Shown: piece after piece, positions 23,892-32,607 of the stretch
Numbering within the stretch: position 1 is the first letter of the stretch
Layout of the letters: each line of letters starts with the position of its first letter
Assembly (NCBI GenBank): GCA_963850915.1
Contig: CAWKND010000008.1
Span: 159,877 to 223,876, forward strand
DNA: 64,000 bases
Source of the DNA: CAVTWH01 sp963850915
Lineage (GTDB): Bacteria; Actinomycetota; Actinomycetes; Mycobacteriales; Micromonosporaceae
Reading direction: 5' to 3'
The notes under the pieces: model-generated
What the model was told of the DNA's origin: nothing
Database searches by the model: none
Seen by the model: the letters and a program-made list of their open reading frames with translations, nothing else
Position numbers and translations under genes: made by a program

Positions 23892-24494
23892 TCAACGCCC
23901 GGCGGTGTGCGGGTCCCGGCCCAGTACCCGCAGGATCCGGTCCATCGGGTCGGTGTCGTCGGGGACCGCCAAGCCGGGGGCGAAGGAGCTGCCCGCGGCC
24001 AGCCGGCCAGGCCCGTCGGGTACCGCCAGCGCGATCGGCACACCAGCGGCGACCACGTCCGGATCCGGGTCGAACGGGAGTCCGAGCGTCGCCGCCACAT
24101 CCCAGCCGTGTACCAGGTAGTCGATGAGGTGGAACCCGACCGCGGTACCGGCCGGAATGGCGCGCACCGTGCTGATCTCGGGGAGTACGAAACCCTGGTC
24201 CCCGTCCACCACACCAGCGAAGGCCGCCAGCACCTCGGCCGCGGCCGCACGGTAGTCGGCGACCGGGTCCGGCCCGAGCGCGGGTACCGCCCAGTCCGCC
24301 AGTTCGGTGCGAACTCCCCTGGCGGCAGCCGCAAAACCACGGTGCTGGACGGTCATGTGCCCGAGCAGATCACCCAGCGTCCAATTGGTACAGACACTCG
24401 GCTGGGACCAGTCCGGACCATCCGCGCCAGCGACCAGTTCGACGCTGTACCGCACGGCAACGGCGTTCAATTCCCGGAGACGGACGAAATCCAT
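23892..24494 (-). CDS. DinB-superfamily TIGR03086-type metal-binding protein
   Basis: Encodes 200 aa. The mycothiol maleylpyruvate isomerase-type N-terminal helices contain CTNWTLGDLLGHMTVQHRG. The metal-site motif HLIDYLVHGWDVA is characteristic of the TIGR03086 group. Such proteins use zinc and often mycothiol as cofactor, but most have no assigned substrate. The ATG at 24494 (MDFVRLREL) starts the conserved part. It converges with the TetR gene and diverges from the ABC transporter operon. Confidence 0.8.
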   Translation of the reverse strand: MDFVRLRELNAVAVRYSVELVAGADGPDWSQPSVCTNWTLGDLLGHMTVQHRGFAAAARGVRTELADWAVPALGPDPVADYRAAAAEVLAAFAGVVDGDQGFVLPEISTVRAIPAGTAVGFHLIDYLVHGWDVAATLGLPFDPDPDVVAAGVPIALAVPDGPGRLAAGSSFAPGLAVPDDTDPMDRILRVLGRDPHTAGR

Positions 24495-24615
24495 CCGCCC
24501 ATGATCCGTGGCCGGCGCCCGATACGCCAATCGCTGCGGGGTAGGGGTTTCCCCACCATGAAGTCTCAGGACGGCCATGATGTGCGGCCCGATCTTGCGA
24601 TACAGGCTGGGTGGC

Positions 24616-25359
24616 ATGAGAGTCACCGAGCCCTCCGCGTACGCCGCCGAACTGGTCACCGTGACCAAGACCTATCCGGGGCCGCAGCCGACCCGTGCCC
24701 TGGACGGGGTGTCGGTCGGCTTCCGGCGCGGCTCCTTCACCGCCGTCATGGGACCGTCGGGCTCCGGCAAATCGACGCTACTGCACTGTGCCGCCGGACT
24801 GGACCGGCCGAGCGCGGGTCGGATCGTGCTGGCCGGTACGGACATCGGCCGGCTGCGCGAGCCGCAGTTGACCGTTGCCCGGCGCCGCCGTGTGGGCTTC
24901 GTCTTCCAGTCGTTCAACCTCATTCCGGCGCTGACCGTGCTCCAGAACGTGTTGCTGCCGAGCCGGCTGGCCGGGGTACGCACGGATCGACGGCGGGCGC
25001 TCGACGTACTGACCGATGTCGGCCTGGCCGGGAAGGCAACGGCTCGGCCGAGCGAACTCTCCGGCGGCCAGCAGCAGCGCGTCGCCGTCGCCCGGGCACT
25101 GGTCGCGCGGCCAGACGTGATCTTCGGTGACGAACCCACCGGCGCGCTCGACATCTCCGCCGGCCGGCAGGTGCTTGGCCTGCTGCGCCAAGCGGTCGAC
25201 CGGGCGGGCGCCACGATCGTCATGGTGACGCACGATCCCGCGGCGGCGGCGTGGGCGGATCGGGTGGTATTCCTGGCCGACGGGCAACTCGCCGGCGACG
25301 AATCCCGGCTCACCGCGGCACAGGTGGCGTCGCGCATGGCCGAGTTGAGCAAGCGATGA
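24616..25359 (+). CDS. ABC transporter ATP-binding protein (MacB/LolD-type)
   Basis: Encodes 247 aa. Walker A GPSGSGKST, Q-loop FVFQSFNLIPALTVLQNV, signature LSGGQQQRVAVARAL, Walker B VIFGDEPTGALD and H-loop VTHDPAAA are all present. The LDxxSA-like end is typical of MacB-type mechanotransmission systems. A GGGTGG site precedes the ATG. It overlaps the permease start (ATGA). It is the first gene of a four-gene set with a two-component system, the arrangement used for antimicrobial-peptide or cell-envelope stress detoxification. Confidence 0.9.
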   Translation: MRVTEPSAYAAELVTVTKTYPGPQPTRALDGVSVGFRRGSFTAVMGPSGSGKSTLLHCAAGLDRPSAGRIVLAGTDIGRLREPQLTVARRRRVGFVFQSFNLIPALTVLQNVLLPSRLAGVRTDRRRALDVLTDVGLAGKATARPSELSGGQQQRVAVARALVARPDVIFGDEPTGALDISAGRQVLGLLRQAVDRAGATIVMVTHDPAAAAWADRVVFLADGQLAGDESRLTAAQVASRMAELSKR

Positions 25360-27854
25360 TCCGGACAGCGCTCGCCTCGGTACGGTTCCGTCTCGCCAGC
25401 TTCGTCGGGCTGTTCCTGACCGCCGGCCTGACCGTCGCGCTGCTCGCCGCCAGCGGCTTGCTCATGGCGTCGGCGTTGACCTCCGGTCCCGGGCCGGACC
25501 GGTTCGCCGCCACGTCGTTGACCGTTGCGGTACCGCGCGGCGTGACCTTGACGATCGACAAACACAAGAAGGGCAAGCACAAATCCAAGTCCAAGACCAA
25601 ACCACTGACCGGGGCCGGGGTACTGCCACCCGAGGTACTCGCCACGGTCGCGTCCACCGCTGGCGTCAGCGGGGCGGTACCCGACTTCGCGTTCCCGGTG
25701 GACATCACCACCGGCACGGGTCAGGTGCTGCGCGGACCACATGGTACCGCCGTGATCGCGCACGGCTGGGCGTCGGCTGCGCTGACCCCCTACACGCTGC
25801 GTACCGGGGCGCCGCCCGGTACCGGGCAGGTCGTCGTGGACGCCTCGGTCGGTGGTCACGTCGGTGACCGGATCCGGCTGTCGACCAAGACCGGTACCCG
25901 TGAACTCACGATCTCCGGCATCACCCGGCAGGCCCTCGACAACCAGGGCGCGGTGTTCGTCACCGACTCGGATGTGCAAGCCATCTCGGGGCTCTCCGGG
26001 CCGACCGCGGTCGCGGCGTTCGTACCGCCCGGCGGTGACGTGGCGGCCGTGGCAGAACTGTTGCGCCCCAACGTCGGCGCGGCGCGGGTACTCACCGGGT
26101 CCGATCGGATCTCGGCGGACATACCGACCGGCCTGACCAGCTACACGCCGGCGATCTCGGTGTTCGGCATCATGCTCGCCGTTACCGGGTTCGCTGCCCT
26201 GTTCGTACTGATCGGCTCGGTCGGCATGGTGGTCACGCATCGGCTGCGCGAACTCGCCCTGCTGCGCACCGTCGGCGCCACTCCGCGGCAACTGCTGCGG
26301 ATGTTGGCGATCGAGACCGCGGTGGTGGCACTCCTCGCCGGCCCGCCAGGCCTACTCCTCGGCGTGCTGGCGGCGGGCGCCGTGGCTGGCCGCTTCCGCG
26401 CCGAGCGGGTGGTACCACCGCAGTTCGTCGTTTCGGTCAACCCCTTCGTACTCGCGCTGGCGCTGGCGGCAGGCACGTTGATCGGCGTACTCGCCGCATT
26501 CGTCGCTGCCGGGCGGGCCACCAGGATCGCGCCGGCCGAGGCGCTACGGGAAACGGCGCTGGCGCCGCCCAACCGGGTACGGCCACGGCTGCTGGTGGCG
26601 GCCGTACTGGCCATCGGTGCGGGCTGTGTGCTGCTGTTCACCCCGCTCGGCGGGAACATGGGTGAGGGCATGAGCTTCATCTCCTGTGCGCTGCTGCTCT
26701 GCGCGGCCGTCTCGGCCAGCCCGTTGGTCGTCCGGTTGCTGAGCACGCTGCTGACGCCGGTGGCGAGCGCCGCCGGAGTCGTGGGCCAGCTTGCCGCGGC
26801 GGTGGTCCGGGCGAACACCCGCCGGGTCGCCGCGGTGGCGATGCCGCTCATGCTGCTGGTGGGGCTGATCGCCACCCTGTCGTCGACCAGCACGCTCATC
26901 ACGCACGTCGCGGTGCGGCAGCAGGCGGCGCGAACGGCGGCAGCCGACACGGAGCTGGTGCCGGCCGGCTCCGGTGTACCACTGGCGGCGGCCACCTCGA
27001 TCGCCCAACTGGACGGCGTACGCGGTGCGGCGGCAACGATCCCGACCATGGTCATGGTTGACCACGGCGGCAAGCCCGAGCACTACCCGGCGCAGGGCGT
27101 GGCCTGGACCGGCGCCGCCCCGCTCGACCTCGATGTCCGGCACGGCAACCTGGACAGCCTGGCCGCCGGTGAGATCGCCGTCAGTACCGTTGTCGCGGCC
27201 GCGCAGCACTGGTCGGTCGGGTCGCAGGCCGGCATCTGGCTCGCCGACGCGACGCACGTCAGCGTGCGGGTGGTCGCGATCTACGAGTTGGCGCGGGGCT
27301 TCGGCGATGTCGTCCTGCCCGCCCAACTCGTCGCCGATCACGACCCGCGGGGACTGGTACGCGACATCTACCTGGCCGGTACGCCGCCCACGGCTGCGGC
27401 GCTGGCGGCGTGGCCGGTACGCGTCGTGGACAACAGCGCTCCGGCCGGCCGCTCGGACGCGGCGACGCAGCAGGTGGCCTTCGCCGCGATGACCGCGATC
27501 CTCGTCGGGTTCATCGGTGTCGCGGTCGCCAATGCCTTCGCGCTGTCGATCAGGTCGCGCCGGCCCGAGTTCGGCGATCTCCGGCTGGCCGGTGCCACGC
27601 CCCGGCAACTGCACCGGATGGTCGACTACGAAACGGCGATGTCGGTGGCGATCGGGATCGGCCTCGGCGCGGCGGTGTCCGGCTGCGTCTTCGGGGTGTT
27701 CAGCATCGCCCAGAGCGGGAGTTGGCACTGGATCGGCGATCCGCGGGCGTACGCGGCGATCCTCGGCGGTACCGGACTGCTCGGTCTGCTCGCCGGTGCG
27801 GTACCCGCGCGGTTGGTCATCCGCCGGCACGGTCTGGCCGGCGACGATGTCTAG
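25356..27854 (+). CDS. FtsX-like ABC transporter permease
   Basis: Encodes 832 aa, a duplicated MacB-like permease. The first membrane helix (about 8-35) and a large extracytoplasmic domain lead to three FtsX helices at about 265-400, where LLRTVGATPRQLLRML is the coupling helix. A second copy starts with another helix near 475 and ends with three helices after 705, where LRLAGATPRQLHRMV repeats the motif. A Lys-rich patch (KHKKGKHKSKSK) lies near residue 68. It works with the ATPase and is probably controlled by the adjacent kinase/regulator pair. Confidence 0.88.
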   Translation: MIRTALASVRFRLASFVGLFLTAGLTVALLAASGLLMASALTSGPGPDRFAATSLTVAVPRGVTLTIDKHKKGKHKSKSKTKPLTGAGVLPPEVLATVASTAGVSGAVPDFAFPVDITTGTGQVLRGPHGTAVIAHGWASAALTPYTLRTGAPPGTGQVVVDASVGGHVGDRIRLSTKTGTRELTISGITRQALDNQGAVFVTDSDVQAISGLSGPTAVAAFVPPGGDVAAVAELLRPNVGAARVLTGSDRISADIPTGLTSYTPAISVFGIMLAVTGFAALFVLIGSVGMVVTHRLRELALLRTVGATPRQLLRMLAIETAVVALLAGPPGLLLGVLAAGAVAGRFRAERVVPPQFVVSVNPFVLALALAAGTLIGVLAAFVAAGRATRIAPAEALRETALAPPNRVRPRLLVAAVLAIGAGCVLLFTPLGGNMGEGMSFISCALLLCAAVSASPLVVRLLSTLLTPVASAAGVVGQLAAAVVRANTRRVAAVAMPLMLLVGLIATLSSTSTLITHVAVRQQAARTAAADTELVPAGSGVPLAAATSIAQLDGVRGAAATIPTMVMVDHGGKPEHYPAQGVAWTGAAPLDLDVRHGNLDSLAAGEIAVSTVVAAAQHWSVGSQAGIWLADATHVSVRVVAIYELARGFGDVVLPAQLVADHDPRGLVRDIYLAGTPPTAAALAAWPVRVVDNSAPAGRSDAATQQVAFAAMTAILVGFIGVAVANAFALSIRSRRPEFGDLRLAGATPRQLHRMVDYETAMSVAIGIGLGAAVSGCVFGVFSIAQSGSWHWIGDPRAYAAILGGTGLLGLLAGAVPARLVIRRHGLAGDDV

Positions 27855-27869
27855 CCCCGGTGCCACGGT

Positions 27870-27881
27870 TAGGCTTCCGGG
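27870..27881 (+). promoter_or_regulatory. Leaderless -10 element of the histidine kinase gene
   Basis: TAGGCT (27870-27875) is followed by 6 nt and the ATG at 27882. It suggests the two-component genes can be transcribed separately from the transporter. Confidence 0.5.
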
Positions 27882-29123
27882 ATGCGGATAGCGCTGCGGT
27901 CGCTGCTCGGTCGCGGGGCACGCGCCACCGCGTACCTCGCGACCGGCATCCCGATGGGTGTGGCGGCCCTGGCGTGGTTCGTACCGTCGGCGGTCCTCAA
28001 CATCCTGCTGTCGATCACCCGGCTGGGGCCGTATGCCTTTCTGGCCAGTGCCACGGTGGCGCGCCGGTTGGCCGAGGTGGAGCGGCGCCGGAGCGGCTGG
28101 GTGTCACGGCGCAGCATCGCCGCCCCGTACCGGCCACTCGACGGGTCCTGGGGGGCTCGCGGCCGGGCGGTGTTCACCGAGCCCGCGACGTGGCGGGACG
28201 CGGCCTGGCTGGCGCTGCTCTTTCCCATCGCACTGGCCAGCCTGGTACCGATCGTCGGGTACGTGGTGACAGTCGGCCTGGTACTCGCCCCCGGCTGGCT
28301 GTGGGCGGTGCCCAACCCGCGCCCGCCGGCGATCATCGGCTTCTTCGTGAACTCGTGGTCCGGACGCTGCTACCTGACCCTGATCGGGCTCGCCCTGCTG
28401 CCCGCGGTGAGCTGGCTGACCGCCGCCGTCGCGGGCGGGCAGGCCCGGCTGGCGACCTTGCTGCTGCGCGCCGGATCCCAGCAGCGGCTGGCCGAGCGGG
28501 CCGAGCAGCTCACCGTGACCCGCGCCCGGGTGGTCGACGCGCAGGCCGCCGAGTTGCGGCGCATCGAACGGGACCTGCACGACGGGGCGCAGGCGCGCAT
28601 CGTGGCCGCGGGCATGACGCTGGCCCTCGCCGACCGGCGGCTGCGCAGCGGTGAACCCGTCGCGGAGGACATCACCACTGCCCGCCGGCAACTGGACCAC
28701 GCGCTGCTCGACCTGCGACAGCTGGTACGCGGCATCCACCCGCCGATCCTCACCGACCGTGGCCTGTACGCGGCACTGTCGGCGCTCGCCGCGGACAATC
28801 CGCTGCCGGTGACGATCCGGCTCGGCGACGACGTACGGCTGCCACCCGCGGTGGAGTCGGCCGCGTACTTCGTCGTCGCCGAAGCGCTCACCAACGCCGC
28901 CAAGCACTCCGGCGCAGCGCGCTGCCTGGTCGAGCTGGACCCGTCGGTACCCGGCAAGCTCCTGATCCGGATCACCGACGACGGAAAGGGGGGCGCGGAC
29001 ATCGCGGGGCCCGGGTTGGATGGGATCCGCCGGCGGGTCGAGGCGCTGGACGGCGCGTTGACCGTCGACAGCCCCGGCGGCGGGCCGACCGTGGTGGCCG
29101 CGGAGGTGCCATGCGCATCGTGA
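27882..29123 (+). CDS. Sensor histidine kinase (HisKA_3, NarL partner)
   Basis: Encodes 413 aa. The N-terminal half has about four membrane helices, two of them around 105-140. The dimerisation/phosphoacceptor segment RRIERDLHDGAQARIV places phospho-His at 233. The ATPase domain has N box EALTNAAKHSG and G box DDGKGGADIAGPGLDGIRRR. It phosphorylates the response regulator whose gene it overlaps by 13 bp. The gene starts 27 bp after the ABC permease, so it probably senses the transported compound or the envelope damage it causes. Confidence 0.92.
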   Translation: MRIALRSLLGRGARATAYLATGIPMGVAALAWFVPSAVLNILLSITRLGPYAFLASATVARRLAEVERRRSGWVSRRSIAAPYRPLDGSWGARGRAVFTEPATWRDAAWLALLFPIALASLVPIVGYVVTVGLVLAPGWLWAVPNPRPPAIIGFFVNSWSGRCYLTLIGLALLPAVSWLTAAVAGGQARLATLLLRAGSQQRLAERAEQLTVTRARVVDAQAAELRRIERDLHDGAQARIVAAGMTLALADRRLRSGEPVAEDITTARRQLDHALLDLRQLVRGIHPPILTDRGLYAALSALAADNPLPVTIRLGDDVRLPPAVESAAYFVVAEALTNAAKHSGAARCLVELDPSVPGKLLIRITDDGKGGADIAGPGLDGIRRRVEALDGALTVDSPGGGPTVVAAEVPCAS

Positions 29124-29755
29124 TCGCCGAAGACCTGCTGCTGCTCCGCGACGGGCTGATCCACATCCTGGTCAACACCGGGCACACCGTGGTCGCCGCG
29201 GTGGACAACGCACCCGATCTCGAAGCCGCCGTGGCCGAGCACCGACCCGACGTTTCGATCGTGGATGTGCGGCTGCCGCCCGGATTCCGCGACGAGGGAC
29301 TGCGCGCCGCGCTGGCCATCCGTGCCCGGCAACCGAAGGCAGCCATCCTGATCCTGTCCCAGTACGTCGAGCGGGCGTACGCGGTTGAGCTGCTGGCCGA
29401 CCGTCGGGGCGCGATCGGGTACCTGCTGAAGGACCGGGTCACGTCGCTCGACGACTTCCTCGACGCGCTGGAACGGGTGGCTGCCGGGGGTACCGCGATG
29501 GATCCGGAGGTGATCGCGCAGTTGTTCGCCCGCAACGAAAACAACAGCAGGCTGTCGCTGCTGACGCCGCGCGAACGGGAGGTACTCGCCCGGATGGCCG
29601 AGGGCCTGTCCAACTCGGCGATCTGCGATGCCCTGGTGATCGCACCGGTGTCGGTCGAGAAGCACATCACCAGCATCCTGGCCAAGCTCGAGCTGCCGCC
29701 GTCCAGCGATGCCAATCGACGGGTCCAGGCCGTGCTGGCCTACCTCAACCAGTGA
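29111..29755 (+). CDS. NarL/FixJ-type response regulator
   Basis: Encodes 214 aa. The receiver domain has acidic pair ED (7-8), phosphoacceptor Asp52 in SIVDVRLPP and conserved Lys in YLLKDRV. The C-terminal LuxR helix-turn-helix (LTPREREVLARMAEGLSNSAICDAL) occupies about 150-205. Cognate of the overlapping kinase gene. It likely activates the upstream MacB-like ABC operon and itself. Confidence 0.92.
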   Translation: MRIVIAEDLLLLRDGLIHILVNTGHTVVAAVDNAPDLEAAVAEHRPDVSIVDVRLPPGFRDEGLRAALAIRARQPKAAILILSQYVERAYAVELLADRRGAIGYLLKDRVTSLDDFLDALERVAAGGTAMDPEVIAQLFARNENNSRLSLLTPREREVLARMAEGLSNSAICDALVIAPVSVEKHITSILAKLELPPSSDANRRVQAVLAYLNQ

Positions 29756-29822
29756 GCCGATCCGGCCCCCGGCTACCGTCAGTCGTCAAGGGGCCGGCAG
29801 TGGCCTGATGGAAGGGGAAACC

Positions 29823-30698
29823 ATGTCGGAGCCGCGGCACGCGAGCCGGACCGCTGTGCTGGTCTGCCAGGGCCGTGCCGCCGCAGACGGACTGATCGCC
29901 GCGGGGCGTTTCGCCGATCCGACGGCCGCGCCGCTGCTGCGGCCTGACGAACGCGAAGCAGTCCAGTGGGTACGCGACGGCAAGACACCGCCGGAGTGGC
30001 GGCAGCGCGTCGACTACGAGTCGGTACGCGCCAGTGCCGAGGTGATCGTGCCGCGTACCGTCGCCATCGACGACGCCGTACGCGCACACCCGAGTCCCCA
30101 GCTGGTGATCCTCGGCGCTGGGCTGGACGGTCGCGCCTGGCGCATGCCGGAACTTGCCGGGGTGGCCGTCTTCGAGGTCGATGAACCGGCAACCCAGCAG
30201 GACAAGCGCGATCGCGCCACGGGACTGTCCGGTACCCCGCCGGTGTTCGTGGCCGTGGACCTCGGCCGCGACCCGCTCGGCGAGGCGCTGGCTGCCAACG
30301 GGTACCGCACCGACGTGGCCACGACCTGGATCTGGGAGGGCGTGGTGCCCTACCTGACCAGGGCGCAGGTGACCGCCACCGTCGGCGCGCTGGCCGCCTG
30401 CTCCGCGCCGGGCAGCCGGCTGATCGTGAACTTCCAACTGCCCTCGATCGGCATCAAACTCGGCCAGCTCGCCGCGCGGGCGTTGATGGCCTCCACCGGC
30501 CGGTCGAGTGTGTGGGCGCGCGAGCCGTGGCGCTCGACCTGGACACCCGATGCGATGGCCGGGCTGCTCGGTCGGTACGGCTACACCGTCAGCCGCGACA
30601 TCGGCCTGCTCGACGCCGCAACAGCACTGGCAATGCCTGTCCGCCACGCCCGATCACTCAGCAACAGTCGCGTGCTGATCGCCGACCGGGCTTCGTAG
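29823..30698 (+). CDS. SAM-dependent methyltransferase, LCM/PPM family (TIGR00027-like)
   Basis: Encodes 291 aa. The SAM motif is QLVILGAGLDGRAWRMPEL, followed by VFEVDEPATQQDKR and TWIWEGVVPYLT, the hallmark order of the leucine carboxyl methyltransferase-like family abundant in actinomycetes and mycobacteria. A GAAGGGG site precedes the ATG. Substrates are unknown but usually small carboxylates or polyketides. It starts 68 bp after the response regulator and may form its own unit. Confidence 0.85.
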   Translation: MSEPRHASRTAVLVCQGRAAADGLIAAGRFADPTAAPLLRPDEREAVQWVRDGKTPPEWRQRVDYESVRASAEVIVPRTVAIDDAVRAHPSPQLVILGAGLDGRAWRMPELAGVAVFEVDEPATQQDKRDRATGLSGTPPVFVAVDLGRDPLGEALAANGYRTDVATTWIWEGVVPYLTRAQVTATVGALAACSAPGSRLIVNFQLPSIGIKLGQLAARALMASTGRSSVWAREPWRSTWTPDAMAGLLGRYGYTVSRDIGLLDAATALAMPVRHARSLSNSRVLIADRAS

Positions 30699-30764
30699 TT
30701 GCCGGGCGCGGGCCCGTTCGCTGTCAGCGCACGGAACGGGGCTGATGCAGTCCCCGACAACCCC

Positions 30765-30776
30765 TAGCGTGGAGCC
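30765..30776 (+). promoter_or_regulatory. Leaderless -10 element of the hydrolase gene
   Basis: TAGCGT (30765-30770) is followed by 6 nt and the ATG at 30777. Confidence 0.5.
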
Positions 30777-31556
30777 ATGATCGTCGCAGGTACCGCCGCC
30801 GGTGTTCCGTTCACCGCCCTGCCACCCACCGGGGGCGGCGCCGCCCCGCTCGTGGTGACCTGGCACATGATGGACGCGCCCTGTACCGACGCCGCATTCG
30901 CCGCCGCGCTGCCGTTGGCCGGCGTCCCCGCCTGGCGGATCCACCTGGGCATGCCGTGGTGCGGCGCCCGGGCCTACCCCGAGGGTTACCAGCTGTCCCG
31001 CCAGGACCCGATGATGCTGTACGTGGATCCGGTGGTGGGACAGGCTGTCGACGAGTTCCCGAAAGCGTTGGCGGAGCTGCGGACGCGGTTCCCGATCACC
31101 GACGCGCCGATCGGGGTCGTCGGCGGTTCACTGGGCGGCGCAGTGGCCCTCGCGGTCACCGCGAGCGGTGCGGTACCGGTGGCAGCGCTCGCAGTGGTGA
31201 ACGCGGCCATCCGTGCGTCGTCCGTTGTCGCGCTCGTGGCGGACATCACCGACCGGCCGTACCCGTGGGACGCCGCGTCCCGGGAAGCCGCCGATCGGCT
31301 GGACTTCGTCGCCCGCGCCGGTGATCTGAGCGGTACGGCGCTGCTGGTGGTCAGCGGCGAGCAGGACTACCCCGGGTTCCGGGCCGACGCGGCGGCGCTG
31401 GCCGACGCGGTCGACGGGGCGAGCCTGGTCACGGTACCCGGACTGGCGCACCCGCTGGCCGAACGGCCGGGCGAAGAGCCGGCGCCACAGACGCCGGAAG
31501 CGAAACTGGTCGACGACGCGATCACCGCGTGGTTCGCCACCCACCTCCCGGCGTGA
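30777..31556 (+). CDS. Alpha/beta hydrolase
   Basis: Encodes 259 aa. The nucleophile elbow is GVVGGSLGGAVAL (G-x-S-x-G), the acid is in VVSGEQDYPGFR and the base in VPGLAHPLAE, so the triad is complete. The N-terminal LVVTWHMMDAP strand-loop resembles that of small actinobacterial esterases. The substrate is unknown. Leaderless transcription is likely. It converges with the TetR gene at 31577, with 20 bp between the stops. Confidence 0.8.
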   Translation: MIVAGTAAGVPFTALPPTGGGAAPLVVTWHMMDAPCTDAAFAAALPLAGVPAWRIHLGMPWCGARAYPEGYQLSRQDPMMLYVDPVVGQAVDEFPKALAELRTRFPITDAPIGVVGGSLGGAVALAVTASGAVPVAALAVVNAAIRASSVVALVADITDRPYPWDAASREAADRLDFVARAGDLSGTALLVVSGEQDYPGFRADAAALADAVDGASLVTVPGLAHPLAERPGEEPAPQTPEAKLVDDAITAWFATHLPA

Positions 31557-31576
31557 CGCCAGGACCGGGACCACGG

Positions 31577-32524
31577 CTACGCCGACGTGCGCCCCGGCGA
31601 CCGGGTCCAGCGCCAGTTCTGCTCATCCGGTAGCGGCGCCGGCCCCGGCAGTACCGAGCCGGACTGTACCGAGCCAGCCTGGGCCAGCCCGTCGAGGACG
31701 ATCGCGAGGTGCCTGCGCCGCAACACTTTCGTACGCTCCGGGTCGGGTACCCGCAGCGCCGCGCACGCCTCCAGTACCTGCGGCACATCGGCGGCGAGGA
31801 AGTCGGCGCGCAGCCTGCCGTGCGCGTGCGCCCGGGCGACGACGTCGCCGGCGAGCGCGTTGGCCCGCCCGGCGTCCCGGCCCATCTCCTCGGTCGGCGT
31901 GAAGGTGCCAGCCAGGTGCACGGTCAACGAGTGCACGTCCGCGTCGACCAGGCCGTGCAGGAACGTGGTGAAGGCGAGCCAGCCGTCCTGCTCCTCGGCG
32001 GCTGCCTGCGCCTGCGCGATGAAGGTACGCAGCCCGTCGTGGCAGAGCTGCCGGAGTAGGTGCTCCTTGCTCGGGTACCGCCGGTAGAGCGCGCTGATCC
32101 CCACGCCGGCCCGCTCCGCCACGGCGGCGATCGGCGCCTTCGCGTCGGCCAGGAACACCTCCCGGGCAGCCGCCAGGATCACCGCGTCGTTGCGGGCGGC
32201 CTGGTTCTTGCGGCCGGCTTGGCTTTTGGGCTCGGCTTGGCTTTTGGGCTCGGCTTGGCTTTTGGGCTCGGCCTGGCTTTTGGGCTCGGCCTGGCTTTTG
32301 GGCTCGGCCTGGCTTTTGGGCTCGGCTTGGCTATTCCCGCCGGCTTGGGGCTTGGGGCCGGCTTGGCGCTTCGCACCGGCTTCGGGGTTGGGGTCGGCTT
32401 GGACCCGGGGGCCGGCTTGGGTGCCGCGGACGGCTCGGGTCTCGCGGACGGCCAGTGCGGGCCCGGCCGGGGTGGTCGACGCGGCGGCGGCGGTTTCGCC
32501 CGAGGCAGCGTGCTGATTTGGCAT
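31577..32524 (-). CDS. TetR-family regulator with expanded hexapeptide-repeat N-terminus
   Basis: Encodes 315 aa, longer than the usual 190-220. The first 110 residues are disordered and contain six to seven copies of the hexapeptide S/N-QAEPK, encoded by an 18-bp tandem array. The helix-turn-helix (APIAAVAERAGVGISALYRRYPSKEHLL) follows, then a helical ligand domain. The ATG at 32524 comes just after the intergenic operators, so it likely represses itself and the divergent epoxide hydrolase. A later start would remove the repeat tail, but no in-frame ATG with ribosome site was seen. Confidence 0.82.
   Translation of the reverse strand: MPNQHAASGETAAAASTTPAGPALAVRETRAVRGTQAGPRVQADPNPEAGAKRQAGPKPQAGGNSQAEPKSQAEPKSQAEPKSQAEPKSQAEPKSQAEPKSQAGRKNQAARNDAVILAAAREVFLADAKAPIAAVAERAGVGISALYRRYPSKEHLLRQLCHDGLRTFIAQAQAAAEEQDGWLAFTTFLHGLVDADVHSLTVHLAGTFTPTEEMGRDAGRANALAGDVVARAHAHGRLRADFLAADVPQVLEACAALRVPDPERTKVLRRRHLAIVLDGLAQAGSVQSGSVLPGPAPLPDEQNWRWTRSPGRTSA
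32216..32341. repeat. 18-bp tandem repeat inside the TetR gene, six full copies
   Basis: GGCTTGGCTTTTGGGCTC and its GGCCTGG variant repeat head to tail from 32216 to 32323, with a partial seventh copy. It encodes the QAEPKS hexapeptides in frame, so copy-number change would not break the protein. Confidence 0.9.
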
Positions 32525-32541
32525 AGGCAGACGGTACCACT

Positions 32542-32589
32542 GGAACGGATCGTTCCGCTCTGCTAGAGTGAAACGGAACGAAGCATTCC
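32542..32589. promoter_or_regulatory. Pair of TetR operators with promoter of the epoxide hydrolase
   Basis: Operator 1 GGAACGGATCGTTCC (32542-32556) and operator 2 GGAACGAAGCATTCC (32575-32589) share GGAACG-N3-CRTTCC and are 33 bp apart centre to centre. A TAGAGT -10 box (32564-32569) lies between them for the rightward gene. Confidence 0.65.
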
Positions 32590-32607
32590 GTTCTAGGGAG
32601 ACGACTG

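Noticed and set aside
32216..32341. CRISPR-like array
   Set aside because: The 18-bp units are directly adjacent without spacers and encode an in-frame hexapeptide inside a TetR gene.
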